Origin: Mesorhizobium sp. 131-2-1
GTDB lineage: Bacteria; Pseudomonadota; Alphaproteobacteria; Rhizobiales; Rhizobiaceae
Direction: 5' to 3'
DNA: 64,000 bases
Assembly: GCF_016756535.1 (NCBI RefSeq)
Contig: NZ_AP023248.1
Location: 221,994-285,993, forward strand
Positions 1-8,305 of this stretch are shown in pieces. Within the stretch, counting starts at the first letter, position 1; each line of letters opens with the position of its first letter. The notes below the pieces were generated by a model. The model searched no databases. It saw nothing but the letters and a program-made list of their open reading frames with translations, and was not told where the DNA came from. The translations under genes and the position numbers were made by a program.

Positions 1-1933
1 GTATGTCCCGTGAGATCTCGATCCGTGCCTGATCGGTCCCGGCGCGCTCGGCGAGACCTGCCGCCAAGGCGCGAATGTGGGCTTCGGCGGCGGCCATTGC
101 TTCGTCCTCGGTGTCAAAGTCGTCCAGCCGCAGGCCGGAATTGAGACGAAAAAGCCCGATCTCCGGCTGGCTAACGCGGGCTTCTGCCGACATCCGTACC
201 TGCCCGACCACCGCGCCTAGCGCATTGGCGACGTCGGCATGTTCGGCGATCTTGCACGCATTGCCGATGATCGGCGGCAGCCCCGCGTAGTGAAGCGATG
301 CCGAAGCGCCGAGGCCGATCACCGGCCGGTCGAGTGCGATCGACAACTGCGCCATGCCGCCTCGCCGGCCAACCGCCCGCTGAACCAGCGGGTTGGCAAT
401 GGAGACGTCGCCATCCAGCCCGTCCTCGGCAAAGACTGTTTCAAGAATGGCTTCGCCCGAACGCCGGGTCACCGCGGCAAGAACCATCTCGGAAAAAGCT
501 TCTGGGCCTTTGGCGACATGATGCCCCTGGCCGTCACGCTTGCGTGCGAACAATTCGGCGCCCAGTCGAGCCGCGACAGGATCCCAGTTGTCCTGCCGAC
601 CGAGCACATGGGCCGCATCGGATGGCGTGAAGCCCGCGATATGCACCAGACCGCGCGCGACCAGGCGATTGAGTGTCGCGACCTGTGACGTCGATACGAG
701 CAGCCGATCAAGCGCGGCGGGAATTGCCGAAATGTCAGCATAGAGCCGCGCCTCGGTAACTGTTAGGCCCGCAGCCAGACGCTCGGGCACTCCTGTGCGC
801 AATGCAAAGCGGCCGTCCAGCCGGCTGGTGTTAGGGCTGAGCAATTGCCGCTTGAGGCCTTTGTATATGGCATCGTCTTGCTTCACCGCGGCCAGCGCCA
901 GCGGCACGAGCCGACGGGGGCCTAGGACGATCGTCGAAGTCAGCGACCGCTCATGGAGCGAGACTTCCGAATCTCCACCGAGGCCAAAGGTGCGCATGGC
1001 GACGGCTTCCACCATGGTTCGCATTCCGCCAACGGTAGCGCCTTCCGGATCGAGCCGCAGGCGGCCGCCGTCCAGAACGGCGATGTCGGTGGTGGTGCCG
1101 CCGATGTCGGACACCACTGCGTCATCGATGCCGGTCATGTACCGGGCCCCCACCAGGCTTGCCGCTGGTCCTGACAGGATGGTCTCGATCGGCCGGGCGC
1201 GAGCGAATTCAGCGGCGATAAGCGCGCCGTCGCCGCGCACGACCATGAGCGGAGCGACGATCCCGCGTCTTGTCAGAAAGCCCTCGGTGGCGTCGACAAG
1301 GCGATCGATCATCGAGATCAGTCGCGCATTGAGAAGCGTGGTCAGCGCCCGACGCGGGCCGCCGAGTTTCGACGACAGTTCGTGCGAACAGGTCACCGGA
1401 AGCCCGGTGCGCTCGCGGATGACGTCACGTGCCAAGATCTCATGTTCAGGATTGCGAACCGCAAAATAGGAGGCCACGGCGACGCCTGAAACCGTGTCGG
1501 CGAGAGACGGCAAGGCTGCAACGAGAGCGTCCAGAACCAGCTGACGCGGCTCGCCGTGGGCGTCATGTCCGCCCGGGCAAAGAATCACGGGATCGGCGCC
1601 AAGAGCTTTTGACAATTCGTTCAGGGCAAGATCGGCTTCAGTGAAGCCGATCATCACAAGAGCGACCCGTCCGCCCTGACCTTCGACGAGAGCGTTAGTT
1701 GCAAGGGTGGTCGACATCGAGACAAGTTTGATCGCGCTGGATGCGATGGCAGCCTCGGACAAAACAGCGTCGACCGCGCCGGCGATGCCCTCGGCAAGAT
1801 CGTGCCGCGTGGTCAGCGATTTGGCCTTGGCCACGATGCCGCTGGATTCCGACCACAGCACGGCATCGGTGTACGTGCCGCCGGTATCGATGCCCAGATA
1901 CAGAGGTGACGGCTGGTGCCCATATGCGTTCAT
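1..1933 (-). CDS. hydantoinase/oxoprolinase family protein (HyuA-like), 3' end outside window
   Basis: The minus-strand frame is open from the ATG at 1933 to the window edge (about 644 residues) with no stop. The N-terminus has the actin-fold nucleotide-binding motif GIDTGGTYTDA (about residues 14-24), and a second phosphate motif, DIGGTTTDIAV, lies near residue 270. Both are typical of the HyuA/OplaH ATPases that open hydantoin or 5-oxoproline rings. The gene starts 5 bp after the ferredoxin stop, so it closes the operon running down from 3955. A HyuB partner would lie beyond the edge and cannot be seen. The substrate cannot be deduced: hydantoin, oxoproline and acetophenone-carboxylase-like relatives all share these motifs. 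The family is firm and the substrate is unknown. Confidence 0.88.
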   Translation of the reverse strand, partial: MNAYGHQPSPLYLGIDTGGTYTDAVLWSESSGIVAKAKSLTTRHDLAEGIAGAVDAVLSEAAIASSAIKLVSMSTTLATNALVEGQGGRVALVMIGFTEADLALNELSKALGADPVILCPGGHDAHGEPRQLVLDALVAALPSLADTVSGVAVASYFAVRNPEHEILARDVIRERTGLPVTCSHELSSKLGGPRRALTTLLNARLISMIDRLVDATEGFLTRRGIVAPLMVVRGDGALIAAEFARARPIETILSGPAASLVGARYMTGIDDAVVSDIGGTTTDIAVLDGGRLRLDPEGATVGGMRTMVEAVAMRTFGLGGDSEVSLHERSLTSTIVLGPRRLVPLALAAVKQDDAIYKGLKRQLLSPNTSRLDGRFALRTGVPERLAAGLTVTEARLYADISAIPAALDRLLVSTSQVATLNRLVARGLVHIAGFTPSDAAHVLGRQDNWDPVAARLGAELFARKRDGQGHHVAKGPEAFSEMVLAAVTRRSGEAILETVFAEDGLDGDVSIANPLVQRAVGRRGGMAQLSIALDRPVIGLGASASLHYAGLPPIIGNACKIAEHADVANALGAVVGQVRMSAEARVSQPEIGLFRLNSGLRLDDFDTEDEAMAAAEAHIRALAAGLAERAGTDQARIEISRDI

Positions 1934-1938
1934 TTTGA

Positions 1939-2277
1939 TCAGTCACCCAGCCCGGGTTCCGGAGAGAAATATTTCGCGAGCTTGTTTGCCTCGCCGTCGA
2001 ACCCCTTGGCGTCGGCGGGCGGATCACGCCTGATCGCAATATTAGGCCACACAGGCGCGTACTCAGCATTCAGCGCGAGCCAATCGTCGAGACCAGGCGC
2101 GGTGCCGGGAAAAATGGCCTTCGCGGAGCATTCGGGTTCGCAGACGCCACAGTCGATGCATTCATCGGGATGGATGACGAGCATGTTCTCACCCTCGTAG
2201 AAACAGTCCACGGGACAGACTTCCACGCAGTCCATGTATTTGCATCTGATGCAATTGTCGGTGATCACGAACGTCAT
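1939..2277 (-). CDS. fdxA: 7Fe ferredoxin (FdxA type)
   Basis: A 112-residue protein with the FdxA cysteine pattern. C9, C17 and C50 fit the 3Fe-4S cluster, and C21, C40, C43 and C46 fit the 4Fe-4S cluster. The tail after residue 60 ([17 protein letters not shown]) is typical of the long-tailed alphaproteobacterial FdxA, and the length is normal. It is a soluble low-potential electron carrier. Its ATG overlaps the hemoglobin stop (ATGA at 2277-2274), implying translational coupling. I chose this start over longer in-frame ones because it begins exactly at the conserved MTFVITDNC. Placing it with hemoglobin and a hydantoinase suggests a redox partner role, which is inference. Confidence 0.93.
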   Translation of the reverse strand: MTFVITDNCIRCKYMDCVEVCPVDCFYEGENMLVIHPDECIDCGVCEPECSAKAIFPGTAPGLDDWLALNAEYAPVWPNIAIRRDPPADAKGFDGEANKLAKYFSPEPGLGD

Positions 2278-2678
2278 GCGGCGTGTCTCAGCCATGCCGG
2301 GTCGGGACGATAGAACAAGGTCAGCTTCAGGCTTTCGGCGAGGTGGGCCGCCTTCAGCCAACAGAGCCCCGCAGCCTCGCTGTCAAGCAATTCGTCGCAA
2401 CTGTCGCCAAACAAGGCGAGGCACCGGTCGAGCAGACCGATTTCCAACCCACCCATGTGCTTGCGGACCGCGACGAGACTTCCCTTGTAGTACCCGGTTG
2501 TCAGCATGACCGAGGACCAGAAATCGTACATCTTCGCCAGACCCGTTTCCCGATCTTCGGCAACGGCGCGCTCGAGAATCGGTCCGAGATCTGCGTCGGC
2601 ACGGATCTTGCCGTAGAAGGAGTCAACGAGCAGTCGGCTCTGCTCTTCGGAAATCGGGGCTGTCTGTGTCAAGGGCAT
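2274..2678 (-). CDS. group III truncated hemoglobin
   Basis: A 134-residue globin. The segment [18 protein letters not shown] is the CD/E region typical of group III (P-type) truncated hemoglobins. The candidate proximal histidine lies in VRKHMGGLE, followed by the LLDRCLALF helix. Such proteins bind O2 and NO and are usually linked to NO detoxification or microaerobic growth. The gene sits 27 bp after the CBS-BON gene and overlaps the ferredoxin start, so it is the middle of the operon. A second group III hemoglobin lies at 47565-48029 and is clearly diverged, so this is not a recent duplication. The exact ligand chemistry cannot be read from sequence. Confidence 0.88.
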   Translation of the reverse strand: MPLTQTAPISEEQSRLLVDSFYGKIRADADLGPILERAVAEDRETGLAKMYDFWSSVMLTTGYYKGSLVAVRKHMGGLEIGLLDRCLALFGDSCDELLDSEAAGLCWLKAAHLAESLKLTLFYRPDPAWLRHAA

Positions 2679-2705
2679 ACTCTGATCCAGCGCTCATCCG
2701 GCCCT

Positions 2706-3404
2706 TCAGACCACGATGTAGGTCATATCGAGGGGAATGCGGTGATCATCGATAGCCCGCACGCCAGCGGTGTTTTCAGCCAGAATGAGCGTTGCTTTCC
2801 GCTCCTGCTCGGACAGGTAAGCTCCCCAGAAGGTAACCACGCCGTTGGTCACGGTCACGTCCGAACGTCCGGTCGAGGGCCATGATTCGGATTGCAAGGC
2901 GTCAATAATCTCCAGCCTGATGCTGCTGTCGTCATGCGAGACCGGAGCGCGCCAACCTTTCCTGGCGACGACCAGGGCCTGCACCAGATTCGCACGGCTG
3001 ACGATCCCCACCACCTGTCCGTCGCGCAGCACCGGAACACGCTTGATCCGATTGTGTTCAAGCAGGGTTGCGATCTCGACGACTGGCGTACTCTCGACCA
3101 CAGTCGCAACCTGCTTTGTCATGACGTCGGTCACATGCTCGGAATGAGACTTGACATAGCCTTCTGCAAGAGCGGCGTTGTTGGCGAAAAGCCGAAGCCA
3201 CCAGGAACGATGTTGCGGGGCGGTGCCGATCTCTGCCCGGCGGATCAGGTCTCCTTCACTAACGATGCCCAGCAGCGCACCTCTATCAATCACCGGCACG
3301 GCGCTGATCCCGTGCGACAGAAGGGCATCGGCAACCTCATCAACCGTACTGTGCGGCCCAACCGCGATGACCGGTGACGTCATGACGTCCTTGGCGATCA
3401 GCAT
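2706..3404 (-). CDS. CBS-pair protein with C-terminal BON domain
   Basis: A 232-residue protein. Two CBS motifs are visible: DVMTSPVIAVGPHSTVDE (from about residue 7) and VTDVMTKQVATVVESTPVVE (from about residue 90). They are followed by a BON domain with VTVTNGVVTFWGAYLSEQE. CBS pairs sense adenine nucleotides and BON domains are associated with envelopes or phospholipids; together they are common in rhizobial stress clusters. The ATG at 3404 is preceded by GGAG, so I prefer it to the upstream ATG at 3419. It starts 11 bp after the preceding gene's stop. The ligand and target are unknown. The CBS-only protein at 24603-25043 is a different architecture. Confidence 0.9.
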   Translation of the reverse strand: MLIAKDVMTSPVIAVGPHSTVDEVADALLSHGISAVPVIDRGALLGIVSEGDLIRRAEIGTAPQHRSWWLRLFANNAALAEGYVKSHSEHVTDVMTKQVATVVESTPVVEIATLLEHNRIKRVPVLRDGQVVGIVSRANLVQALVVARKGWRAPVSHDDSSIRLEIIDALQSESWPSTGRSDVTVTNGVVTFWGAYLSEQERKATLILAENTAGVRAIDDHRIPLDMTYIVV

Positions 3405-3415
3405 TTCGTTCTCCT

Positions 3416-3955
3416 TCACCTGTCTGTTGACGGCAGGACCGCCGGCAAGGCCTTTCCCGAGCCTTGCCCGTCGTGTGACAGGCCAGCATGGAGGCGGATC
3501 GCGCGATAGAACTCCCTTGCATGGAAAGCATAGGCTTCCAGATCGGCCGGATCCCCAGCGAACAGCCCCATGCCCTCGGCTTTCCGGAAAAACCAGGGAG
3601 CGGGCAAACCAGGTTCGAGCGCCTTCACCGCAACAGCAGCAAGCAATGGCAGGCCCTCGTCCGCATCGTCGTCCATCAGTTGTTCGAGTGCATCCCGGAT
3701 CACCCCTGTTGCGTCCGAACCAACCATACTCTCGGCCAGTCTTGCATAGGTGATCGGCAGCCGGCTCCGTGCTTGCAGGAGCAGTTCCTCACGGAGCCGT
3801 GTTTTAAGAGCGTTGTCATCAGGAGGAGCGATTGGGACGCGGTCATCTACGTCGAGGCGGTTGGCAGATACCATTCGACCGACCACATGGCGCTGAATGT
3901 CCGGGCCGGAAAGTATCCTGCCGAAATCGTGTTCAAGCCTGTCCATTATCATCAT
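3416..3955 (-). CDS. conserved hypothetical protein, first gene of the hemoglobin operon
   Basis: I do not recognise this family. The frame stays open upstream to 4228, but the LysR-type element at 4082-4114 lies inside that extension. I therefore place the start at the ATG cluster 3955/3952/3946 (MMIMDRLEHDFGRIL), giving about 179 residues. The protein is soluble, with no signal peptide or membrane span. It is rich in Asp, Arg and Leu, with an acidic patch (MDDDADEGLP) and an aromatic segment (APWFFRKAEGMGLF). It precedes CBS-BON, hemoglobin and ferredoxin in one direction with tight spacing, so it is probably co-expressed with them. The start is the weakest part of the call. Confidence 0.6.
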   Translation of the reverse strand: MMIMDRLEHDFGRILSGPDIQRHVVGRMVSANRLDVDDRVPIAPPDDNALKTRLREELLLQARSRLPITYARLAESMVGSDATGVIRDALEQLMDDDADEGLPLLAAVAVKALEPGLPAPWFFRKAEGMGLFAGDPADLEAYAFHAREFYRAIRLHAGLSHDGQGSGKALPAVLPSTDR

Positions 3956-4081
3956 CGCCGAGCCCAAGGGTGCCCTTCGCGCGATATCGCCAAGAGCTCC
4001 CCCTGGCGTTGAGACCTGCTGGCTGGCACCCGATCCTGTAAATTTCGCTGCGACGGAGCTTGCCTCGTCCTTACATGCAGG

Positions 4082-4114
4082 ACAAACGAAATTTATTGCC
4101 GCTTTAGCACAATT
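4082..4114 (-). promoter_or_regulatory. LysR-type 33-bp operator, copy 1
   Basis: Read on the minus strand this is AATTGT, 12 bases, then ATAAATTTCGTTTGT. It matches the element found nine more times in this window (consensus AATTGC-N12-ATTAAATTCGTTTGC). It lies 126 bp before the ATG at 3955 with the TTCGTTTG end facing the gene, as in the other copies with a downstream gene. Confidence 0.7.
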
Positions 4115-4266
4115 ATTTTGCATCAGGATTTCGATTGCGGCGGGGGGCGCAGCCCTTCCCTTTTCGGATTCGATATGTACTTTTGATTGGATGAGCCGCC
4201 GCACCCGAAGTGTCCTGGCTTTCAGCATGCGGTGATTTCGGGCCGAATACGGTAGCAGGAGATTTT

Positions 4267-4569
4267 ATGATGATCACTGGTGCTCAATGCCGTGCCGCTC
4301 GCGCGCTGGTCGAATGGACCCGTGATAAGCTCGCCGGCAATTCAGGCGTGGATGCGTTGGTCATCGAAGAATTCGAGCGTCGGATCAGCCTTCCCGACCG
4401 GGATGTCCGCGACACGTTGCAAACCGCGCTTGAAAACGCCGGCGCCGTTTTCATCGCCGAGAACGGCGGCGGTATTGGCGTTCGCCTGAAACTCAACCGC
4501 TCGGAAGTCAAGCGGATCGGCGTCCTTGAGAATGAAGGCGGCATTGTCGGTATAGATGCCGTTCCATAG
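4267..4569 (+). CDS. small XRE-like protein with a degenerate helix-turn-helix
   Basis: A 100-residue protein starting at an ATG preceded by GCAGGAG. The N-terminus ITGAQCRAARALVEWTRDKLAG resembles the common small XRE proteins that begin ITGAQIRAARALLGWSQEDLA, and FERRISLPDRDVRDTLQTALE follows where those proteins carry their downstream helix. The C-terminal NGGGIGVRLK motif is also typical of that group. The usual S-Q-x-x-L-A recognition residues are replaced here by T-R-D-K-L-A, so DNA binding is uncertain. It is divergent from the minus-strand operon at 3955. The family assignment rests on pattern similarity only. Confidence 0.7.
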   Translation: MMITGAQCRAARALVEWTRDKLAGNSGVDALVIEEFERRISLPDRDVRDTLQTALENAGAVFIAENGGGIGVRLKLNRSEVKRIGVLENEGGIVGIDAVP

Positions 4570-4664
4570 GCCCAAGGGTCTTCGGAGCTCGATGGATTCA
4601 CGCTTACAGCCCCCTGCTGGACAATTCAGACCCCGCTTAGCTGGGCACAAGCAAGGAAGCCCTC

Positions 4665-4871
4665 ATGACGGTTATCTGGGACGATCTCACCGAGGAGGAA
4701 CGAACGGCACTCAAGCGAATGAACCGCGGACCTTACCCATCTCTATCGAAAGCCTTGGCCGAACGCCTTGTCTTTCTCGGACTGGCGGAAGCAAGACTGG
4801 GCGGGACCGGGATAAACAGGGCCGGAAGAGAGCTAGTGATAGGCACCTTGCTTAGCGCCCGCCGCGACTAG
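4665..4871 (+). CDS. hypothetical small protein
   Basis: A 68-residue ORF starting MTVIWDDLTEEERTALKRM, which reads like a genuine soluble small protein (amphipathic helices, balanced charge). It sits 95 bp after the XRE-like gene on the same strand. No family recognised and no signal or membrane segment. The GTGINRAGRELV stretch near the C-terminus resembles the tail of a small winged-helix fold, but this is weak. The acidic-then-basic composition and tidy length favour a real gene over a chance ORF. Confidence 0.55.
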   Translation: MTVIWDDLTEEERTALKRMNRGPYPSLSKALAERLVFLGLAEARLGGTGINRAGRELVIGTLLSARRD

Positions 4872-5174
4872 GCCTGCGTCAAACCGATTGGATAACATCT
4901 GGCGGCGACAGGTGCCGCTGACGGCATGCCGGAAGCAGCCGAACGCCACCTTTCTCGGAGGCTCCGCAGCGGGCGCTCCCGACAGGGATATCGTGCGCGG
5001 CGAACCCTTGATCGTTGTCAGCGAGCTGTCCAGGCGGCTCCCGCCTCCAGCTGAGTGGTCCTCACGCGGCGCTTTACCGGGACCGCAGCGAGCGCAAGGA
5101 TGGCGTCCCGTCATTCGAGGCGGCCGCGGAATCCCAGGACGAACAACGACGATCATCCAACACGTAGGTCTCGA
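4872..5174. other. intergenic region, nothing recognised
   Basis: About 300 bp between the small gene and the convergent UspA gene. Overlapping ORFs exist but have arginine-rich shadow composition. I see no convincing terminator or operator. Confidence 0.4.
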
Positions 5175-6032
5175 TCAAGTTCGGATCGGCGGCACCGCAA
5201 AAACATCCACGTCGACCGATCGCAGAATGCTTTCCGTCACGCTTCCCAGAAGTACCTTGATGAGGCCCGAACGACCATGCGTTCCGATCACCAGAAGATC
5301 GGGCGCCACCTCCTTGATCGCCTCCATGATCGCTTCGACGGGGCCTCCTTCCTTGATACGCAGCGACCAGTTGTCGACACCAAAGTCGTTCGCTTCCAAA
5401 AACGCGACCAGTTCCCTGTCCACCTGCAAACGTTCTGTCGCCACGTAGCGCGCGATCTCGTCCTTGCCTATTCCAGCATTTGACATTTTTCCCTTGGCGA
5501 ACGCATCGAAACCATGGACCAGCGAAAGACTGGCGTCGCCTATTAGTCCAGTATCCCTAGCCATTCTGATTGCGCGCGCGGACGGCTTGGACATGTCCAC
5601 AGCGGCCATCACTTTTTTGTAGGAATGTTCTACCTCTGCATTCACCATGAGCACCGGGCATGGTCCGGTACGGATCACACGTTCGATAGTCGTTCCGACA
5701 AAAATATCGCGTAGCAACTGCTTGCGGTGCGCGCCCATGACAATGAGATTGATCGAACGCGCCTCGGCCGCCTTCAGAATGCCGTCGAACGGATCACCAG
5801 CGACAACCGCGGAATCACACTTGAGTCCTTGGAGTTCGGCGATCGAGCCCACTTGTTCTTCAAGATACCTCTGCGCCTCCCGTCTTTCGAGGTCGACCAT
5901 GCCTGAGGGTTGGTCGTCGTCGACGACATGAACGAGCGTGAGTTCCGCGGTAATCTCCCGGGCCAAGAGGCCGGCCCGTCGCAATGCCCGTTGTGAACGG
6001 GTGGAAAAATCTGTCGCCGCGAGGATTTTCAT
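5175..6032 (-). CDS. tandem-domain universal stress protein (UspA family)
   Basis: A 285-residue protein made of two Usp domains. The first ends with VMGAHRKQLLRDIFVGTT and VIRTGPCPVLMV (about residues 107-133); the second ends with GTHGRSGLIKVLLGSVTE and VDVDVFAVPP. Both carry the G-x2-G-x9-G(S/T) type ATP-binding loop, although the first has R-K in place of the usual G-R. The start MKILAATDFS follows GGAGCTGCC at good spacing. Tandem UspA proteins bind adenine nucleotides and are induced by starvation and low oxygen in many bacteria. It appears to be a single-gene unit. A second, differently built UspA lies at 36379-37200. Confidence 0.93.
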   Translation of the reverse strand: MKILAATDFSTRSQRALRRAGLLAREITAELTLVHVVDDDQPSGMVDLERREAQRYLEEQVGSIAELQGLKCDSAVVAGDPFDGILKAAEARSINLIVMGAHRKQLLRDIFVGTTIERVIRTGPCPVLMVNAEVEHSYKKVMAAVDMSKPSARAIRMARDTGLIGDASLSLVHGFDAFAKGKMSNAGIGKDEIARYVATERLQVDRELVAFLEANDFGVDNWSLRIKEGGPVEAIMEAIKEVAPDLLVIGTHGRSGLIKVLLGSVTESILRSVDVDVFAVPPIRT

Positions 6033-6479
6033 GGCAGCTCCGTGTTCCTCGTCCGTGAGATCGCAACCGCCTTCCTTCGGCAGATTTTGGGTAGTGATCT
6101 AATTTGACGATGGTCTCGCTTGTCCAGAGAGTCATCCTAGGCGCCGGCTCCACAATGCTGCAAGTGCCGCTCCAGAAATCCTTGAATGGCAGGTCTTGCG
6201 GTTGAGCCTGCCATCGTCCGCCTTGACTTCGCGAATTGCTTCACCAACTATAGCTATATGAACACCGCAGCCAAAATCCGTCGTGATTTTCTTTTCCGGG
6301 TTTGCCCCATCGCGGGATCGTGACCCCCGGCTCGGCTGCCATGCGCCCCGAGCCGAGGGGCAACGCCTAAGTCAACATATGATCCGTTGGGTGCACCGCC
6401 TCTGGGCTTTGGTGCATCGACGAAGATTCCCCGAATTGGCCAGTTCCGCTACCTTTGATGACGGCTGGCCCACTACAAT
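6033..6479. other. intergenic region between divergent uspA and rnk-like genes
   Basis: About 450 bp holding the promoters of the divergent genes. I see no copy of the 33-bp LysR element. A small ATAGCTAT palindrome near 6250 may be chance. Overlapping ORFs look like shadows. Confidence 0.35.
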
Positions 6480-6956
6480 ATGAGTATCCCAATGCAGAAC
6501 AACACGAAAACCCGGCGTAAGCCGAATATCCGCATCTCGCAGTCGGATCATGCGCGCTTATCGGCGCTCGCGAGCACTTTCGCCGCACGAAATCCGGAGG
6601 CGTCTGATGAACTGCTCGCCGAACTCGAGCGCGCCCGCATCGTTGCCGATGGTTGGGTCTCCGCCGGCACCGTCCGGATGGGTTCAACTGTGACGTTCAA
6701 GCCCGACACTGGCGATCGGAAAACGGTCACGCTGGTATTTCCTGGCGATGCCGACATCTCCGAAGGCAAGGTTTCGATCCTCACGCCGATTGGCACGGCT
6801 CTGATCGGCCTCTCGGCTGGGCAGTCGATCATGTGGACCGCCCGGGACGGGCGTCGACACGAATTGTTGGTACTTGCCGTTAGCCAACCTGCTCCAGAAG
6901 GCGATGCAGCTGATCGGCGCGCGCCAGCGTCTTCGACGATTGCGGCGGGCGTATAG
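6480..6956 (+). CDS. rnk: nucleoside diphosphate kinase regulator-like protein (Rnk/GreA C-terminal domain)
   Basis: A 158-residue protein. After a basic N-terminus, NIRISQSDHARLSALAS begins the Rnk helical region, and VRMGSTVTFKPDTGDRKTV followed by VSILTPIGTALIGLSAGQ is the FKBP-like GreA/GreB C-terminal domain. Rnk proteins bind the RNA polymerase secondary channel region and modulate NDP kinase levels. ATGs at 6480 and 6492 are both possible starts. A second family member follows at 7119 and a third, broken, at 21333-21553, so the family has expanded here. Symbol by family only. Confidence 0.82.
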   Translation: MSIPMQNNTKTRRKPNIRISQSDHARLSALASTFAARNPEASDELLAELERARIVADGWVSAGTVRMGSTVTFKPDTGDRKTVTLVFPGDADISEGKVSILTPIGTALIGLSAGQSIMWTARDGRRHELLVLAVSQPAPEGDAADRRAPASSTIAAGV

Positions 6957-7014
6957 ACATGGGCGTTTCCATCCGTCTCCTCAATCACGCAGGCAGCCTG
7001 ATCGCGGGAGTCTG

Positions 7015-7051
7015 ACCCCTGCGCCGGCCTATCTCGGTCCGGCACAGGGGT
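7015..7051 (+). terminator. hairpin between the two rnk-like genes
   Basis: ACCCCTG-CG-CCGG pairs with CCGG-CA-CAGGGGT across an 11-base loop. There is no U-run, so this may be a weak terminator or an mRNA-stabilising hairpin after the first rnk-like gene. Confidence 0.4.
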
Positions 7052-7118
7052 AGCTTTCCACACACCCGATCAATTTTCTGTCGCTGGATCCGCTGCGCGG
7101 GCCGGCTGGAGACGCACC

Positions 7119-7682
7119 ATGTCCAATACCGATACCTGTCAGTTGACGACGAAGGATTACACCATTCTTGAAGTGATGCAGGAACGCCACCCTGCCCGCG
7201 GCGATCCCTTCTCGGCTATCCTTCAACGGAAGATTTCGAGCGCAGTTGTAATGTTTCGGGAAGACATCCCGGCAACCGTCGTGACACTCAGCACCCGCGT
7301 GGCTTATCGGGTGAACGACGGCCCTGCCGAAACCCGCATCGTCGCACATGACGAGATGCGCGGTCTGGTTGGCTTGCTTTTGCCGATCACCAATTCGCGC
7401 GGCCTGGCGCTGCTTGGTCTGGCCGAAGGTCAGTCCATGTCAATTCCGACCGCGGACGGCGGCCTTGAAACGCTGACTGTGCATGAAGTGGTCTATCAGC
7501 CAGAAGCTGCAAGGCGCGAGAGATTGACGCTGGCGGGAGGTGCAGCGCCGGGCTCATGGCGACCGGGCGGGCCGGTTCTGCGCATCGTCCATCGTTCCGA
7601 TGAAGCGCAAGACAGGGCGGACAACAAAGTCATGGCGGCTTTCGACACCGGGTTCGACGACCCTGGTCCATCGGCCGCCTGA
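7119..7682 (+). CDS. Rnk/GreA C-terminal-domain protein with extended tail
   Basis: A 187-residue protein. The GreA-C/Rnk core is VAYRVNDGPAETRIVAHD followed by ITNSRGLALLGLAEGQSM and LETLTVHEVVYQPE (about residues 67-130). It has an unusual C-terminal extension of about 55 residues, rich in Gly, Pro and Asp, ending FDTGFDDPGPSAA. The N-terminal helical part is shorter and diverged compared with the neighbour at 6480. It likely contacts RNA polymerase or a nucleotide enzyme as family members do; the role of the tail is unknown. The broken copy at 21333-21553 is closer to this protein (shared E-A-R-I-V-A core) than to the 6480 protein. Confidence 0.78.
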   Translation: MSNTDTCQLTTKDYTILEVMQERHPARGDPFSAILQRKISSAVVMFREDIPATVVTLSTRVAYRVNDGPAETRIVAHDEMRGLVGLLLPITNSRGLALLGLAEGQSMSIPTADGGLETLTVHEVVYQPEAARRERLTLAGGAAPGSWRPGGPVLRIVHRSDEAQDRADNKVMAAFDTGFDDPGPSAA

Positions 7683-7690
7683 TGCCTCGT

Positions 7691-8236
7691 CTATCCCGAA
7701 GGCAGTGAGGGCGGGTAGACAAGCGTTCCGTCGGCTCTTGCCCTCACTCCGTCGGTGAGTTTTGCCGGCTCGGCCTTGTCATGGCCCATCAGATGAAAAA
7801 CGGACTCGCCGCGGCTAAGGAGATAGTCCGCGACGATCCTTCTGTGACAGCGCCACCAGAGTGTTTCCGAGCACATGATGGCACACTGCCGCTGCCTGCC
7901 GAGGAACACAAGCCGTTTCAGGCCGTCCAGAAATTCCGCCGACAGCGCGTAGTCAGCGTAGTTGTGAAAACTCTGGTTGATCCAGAATGCGTTGAGCGTC
8001 GGTGGGATGTCGTGCGCCTTGCCGCGCAGACCGCCAAGCTCGGCAATGTGCTCATATCCGATCCCGAACGCTGCCAGGCTTTCCGGCAGCACCTCGCTGT
8101 TGAACTGCGGGTTCGCCCGCGATCGTCGAACGGTCCTGATGTCGACCACCAGGGCGATCTTTCCAACCCGCAGCAGGGCGACGAATTCGGCAATCGACCG
8201 GGTCGAGTGACCGATGGTGTGGAACGGATAAGGCAT
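7691..8236 (-). CDS. DUF488 domain protein
   Basis: A 181-residue protein of the DUF488 family, with the hallmark FHTIGHSTRSIAEFVALL at the N-terminus, VVDIRTVRRSRANPQFN next, and the cysteine/histidine-bearing MCSETLWWRCHRRIVADYL (about residues 118-136). It is convergent with the rnk-like gene, with 8 bp between the stops. The family is widespread, soluble and of undetermined biochemical function; the conserved C-x7-C-H-R segment suggests a catalytic or metal site. A member of the other DUF488 branch (YeaO-like) lies at 32846-33217. Confidence 0.88.
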   Translation of the reverse strand: MPYPFHTIGHSTRSIAEFVALLRVGKIALVVDIRTVRRSRANPQFNSEVLPESLAAFGIGYEHIAELGGLRGKAHDIPPTLNAFWINQSFHNYADYALSAEFLDGLKRLVFLGRQRQCAIMCSETLWWRCHRRIVADYLLSRGESVFHLMGHDKAEPAKLTDGVRARADGTLVYPPSLPSG

Positions 8237-8305
8237 GTTCGGTCAAATCCGTGGCGATCCATCCTTCCAGTCACGCGAACCGTGGCTTCGTGCCTGGAGG
8301 GACGA

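Noticed and set aside
4085..4228. N-terminal extension of the gene at 3416
   Set aside because: The operator copy lies inside it and its sequence is unlike the rest of the protein; a later start is more likely.
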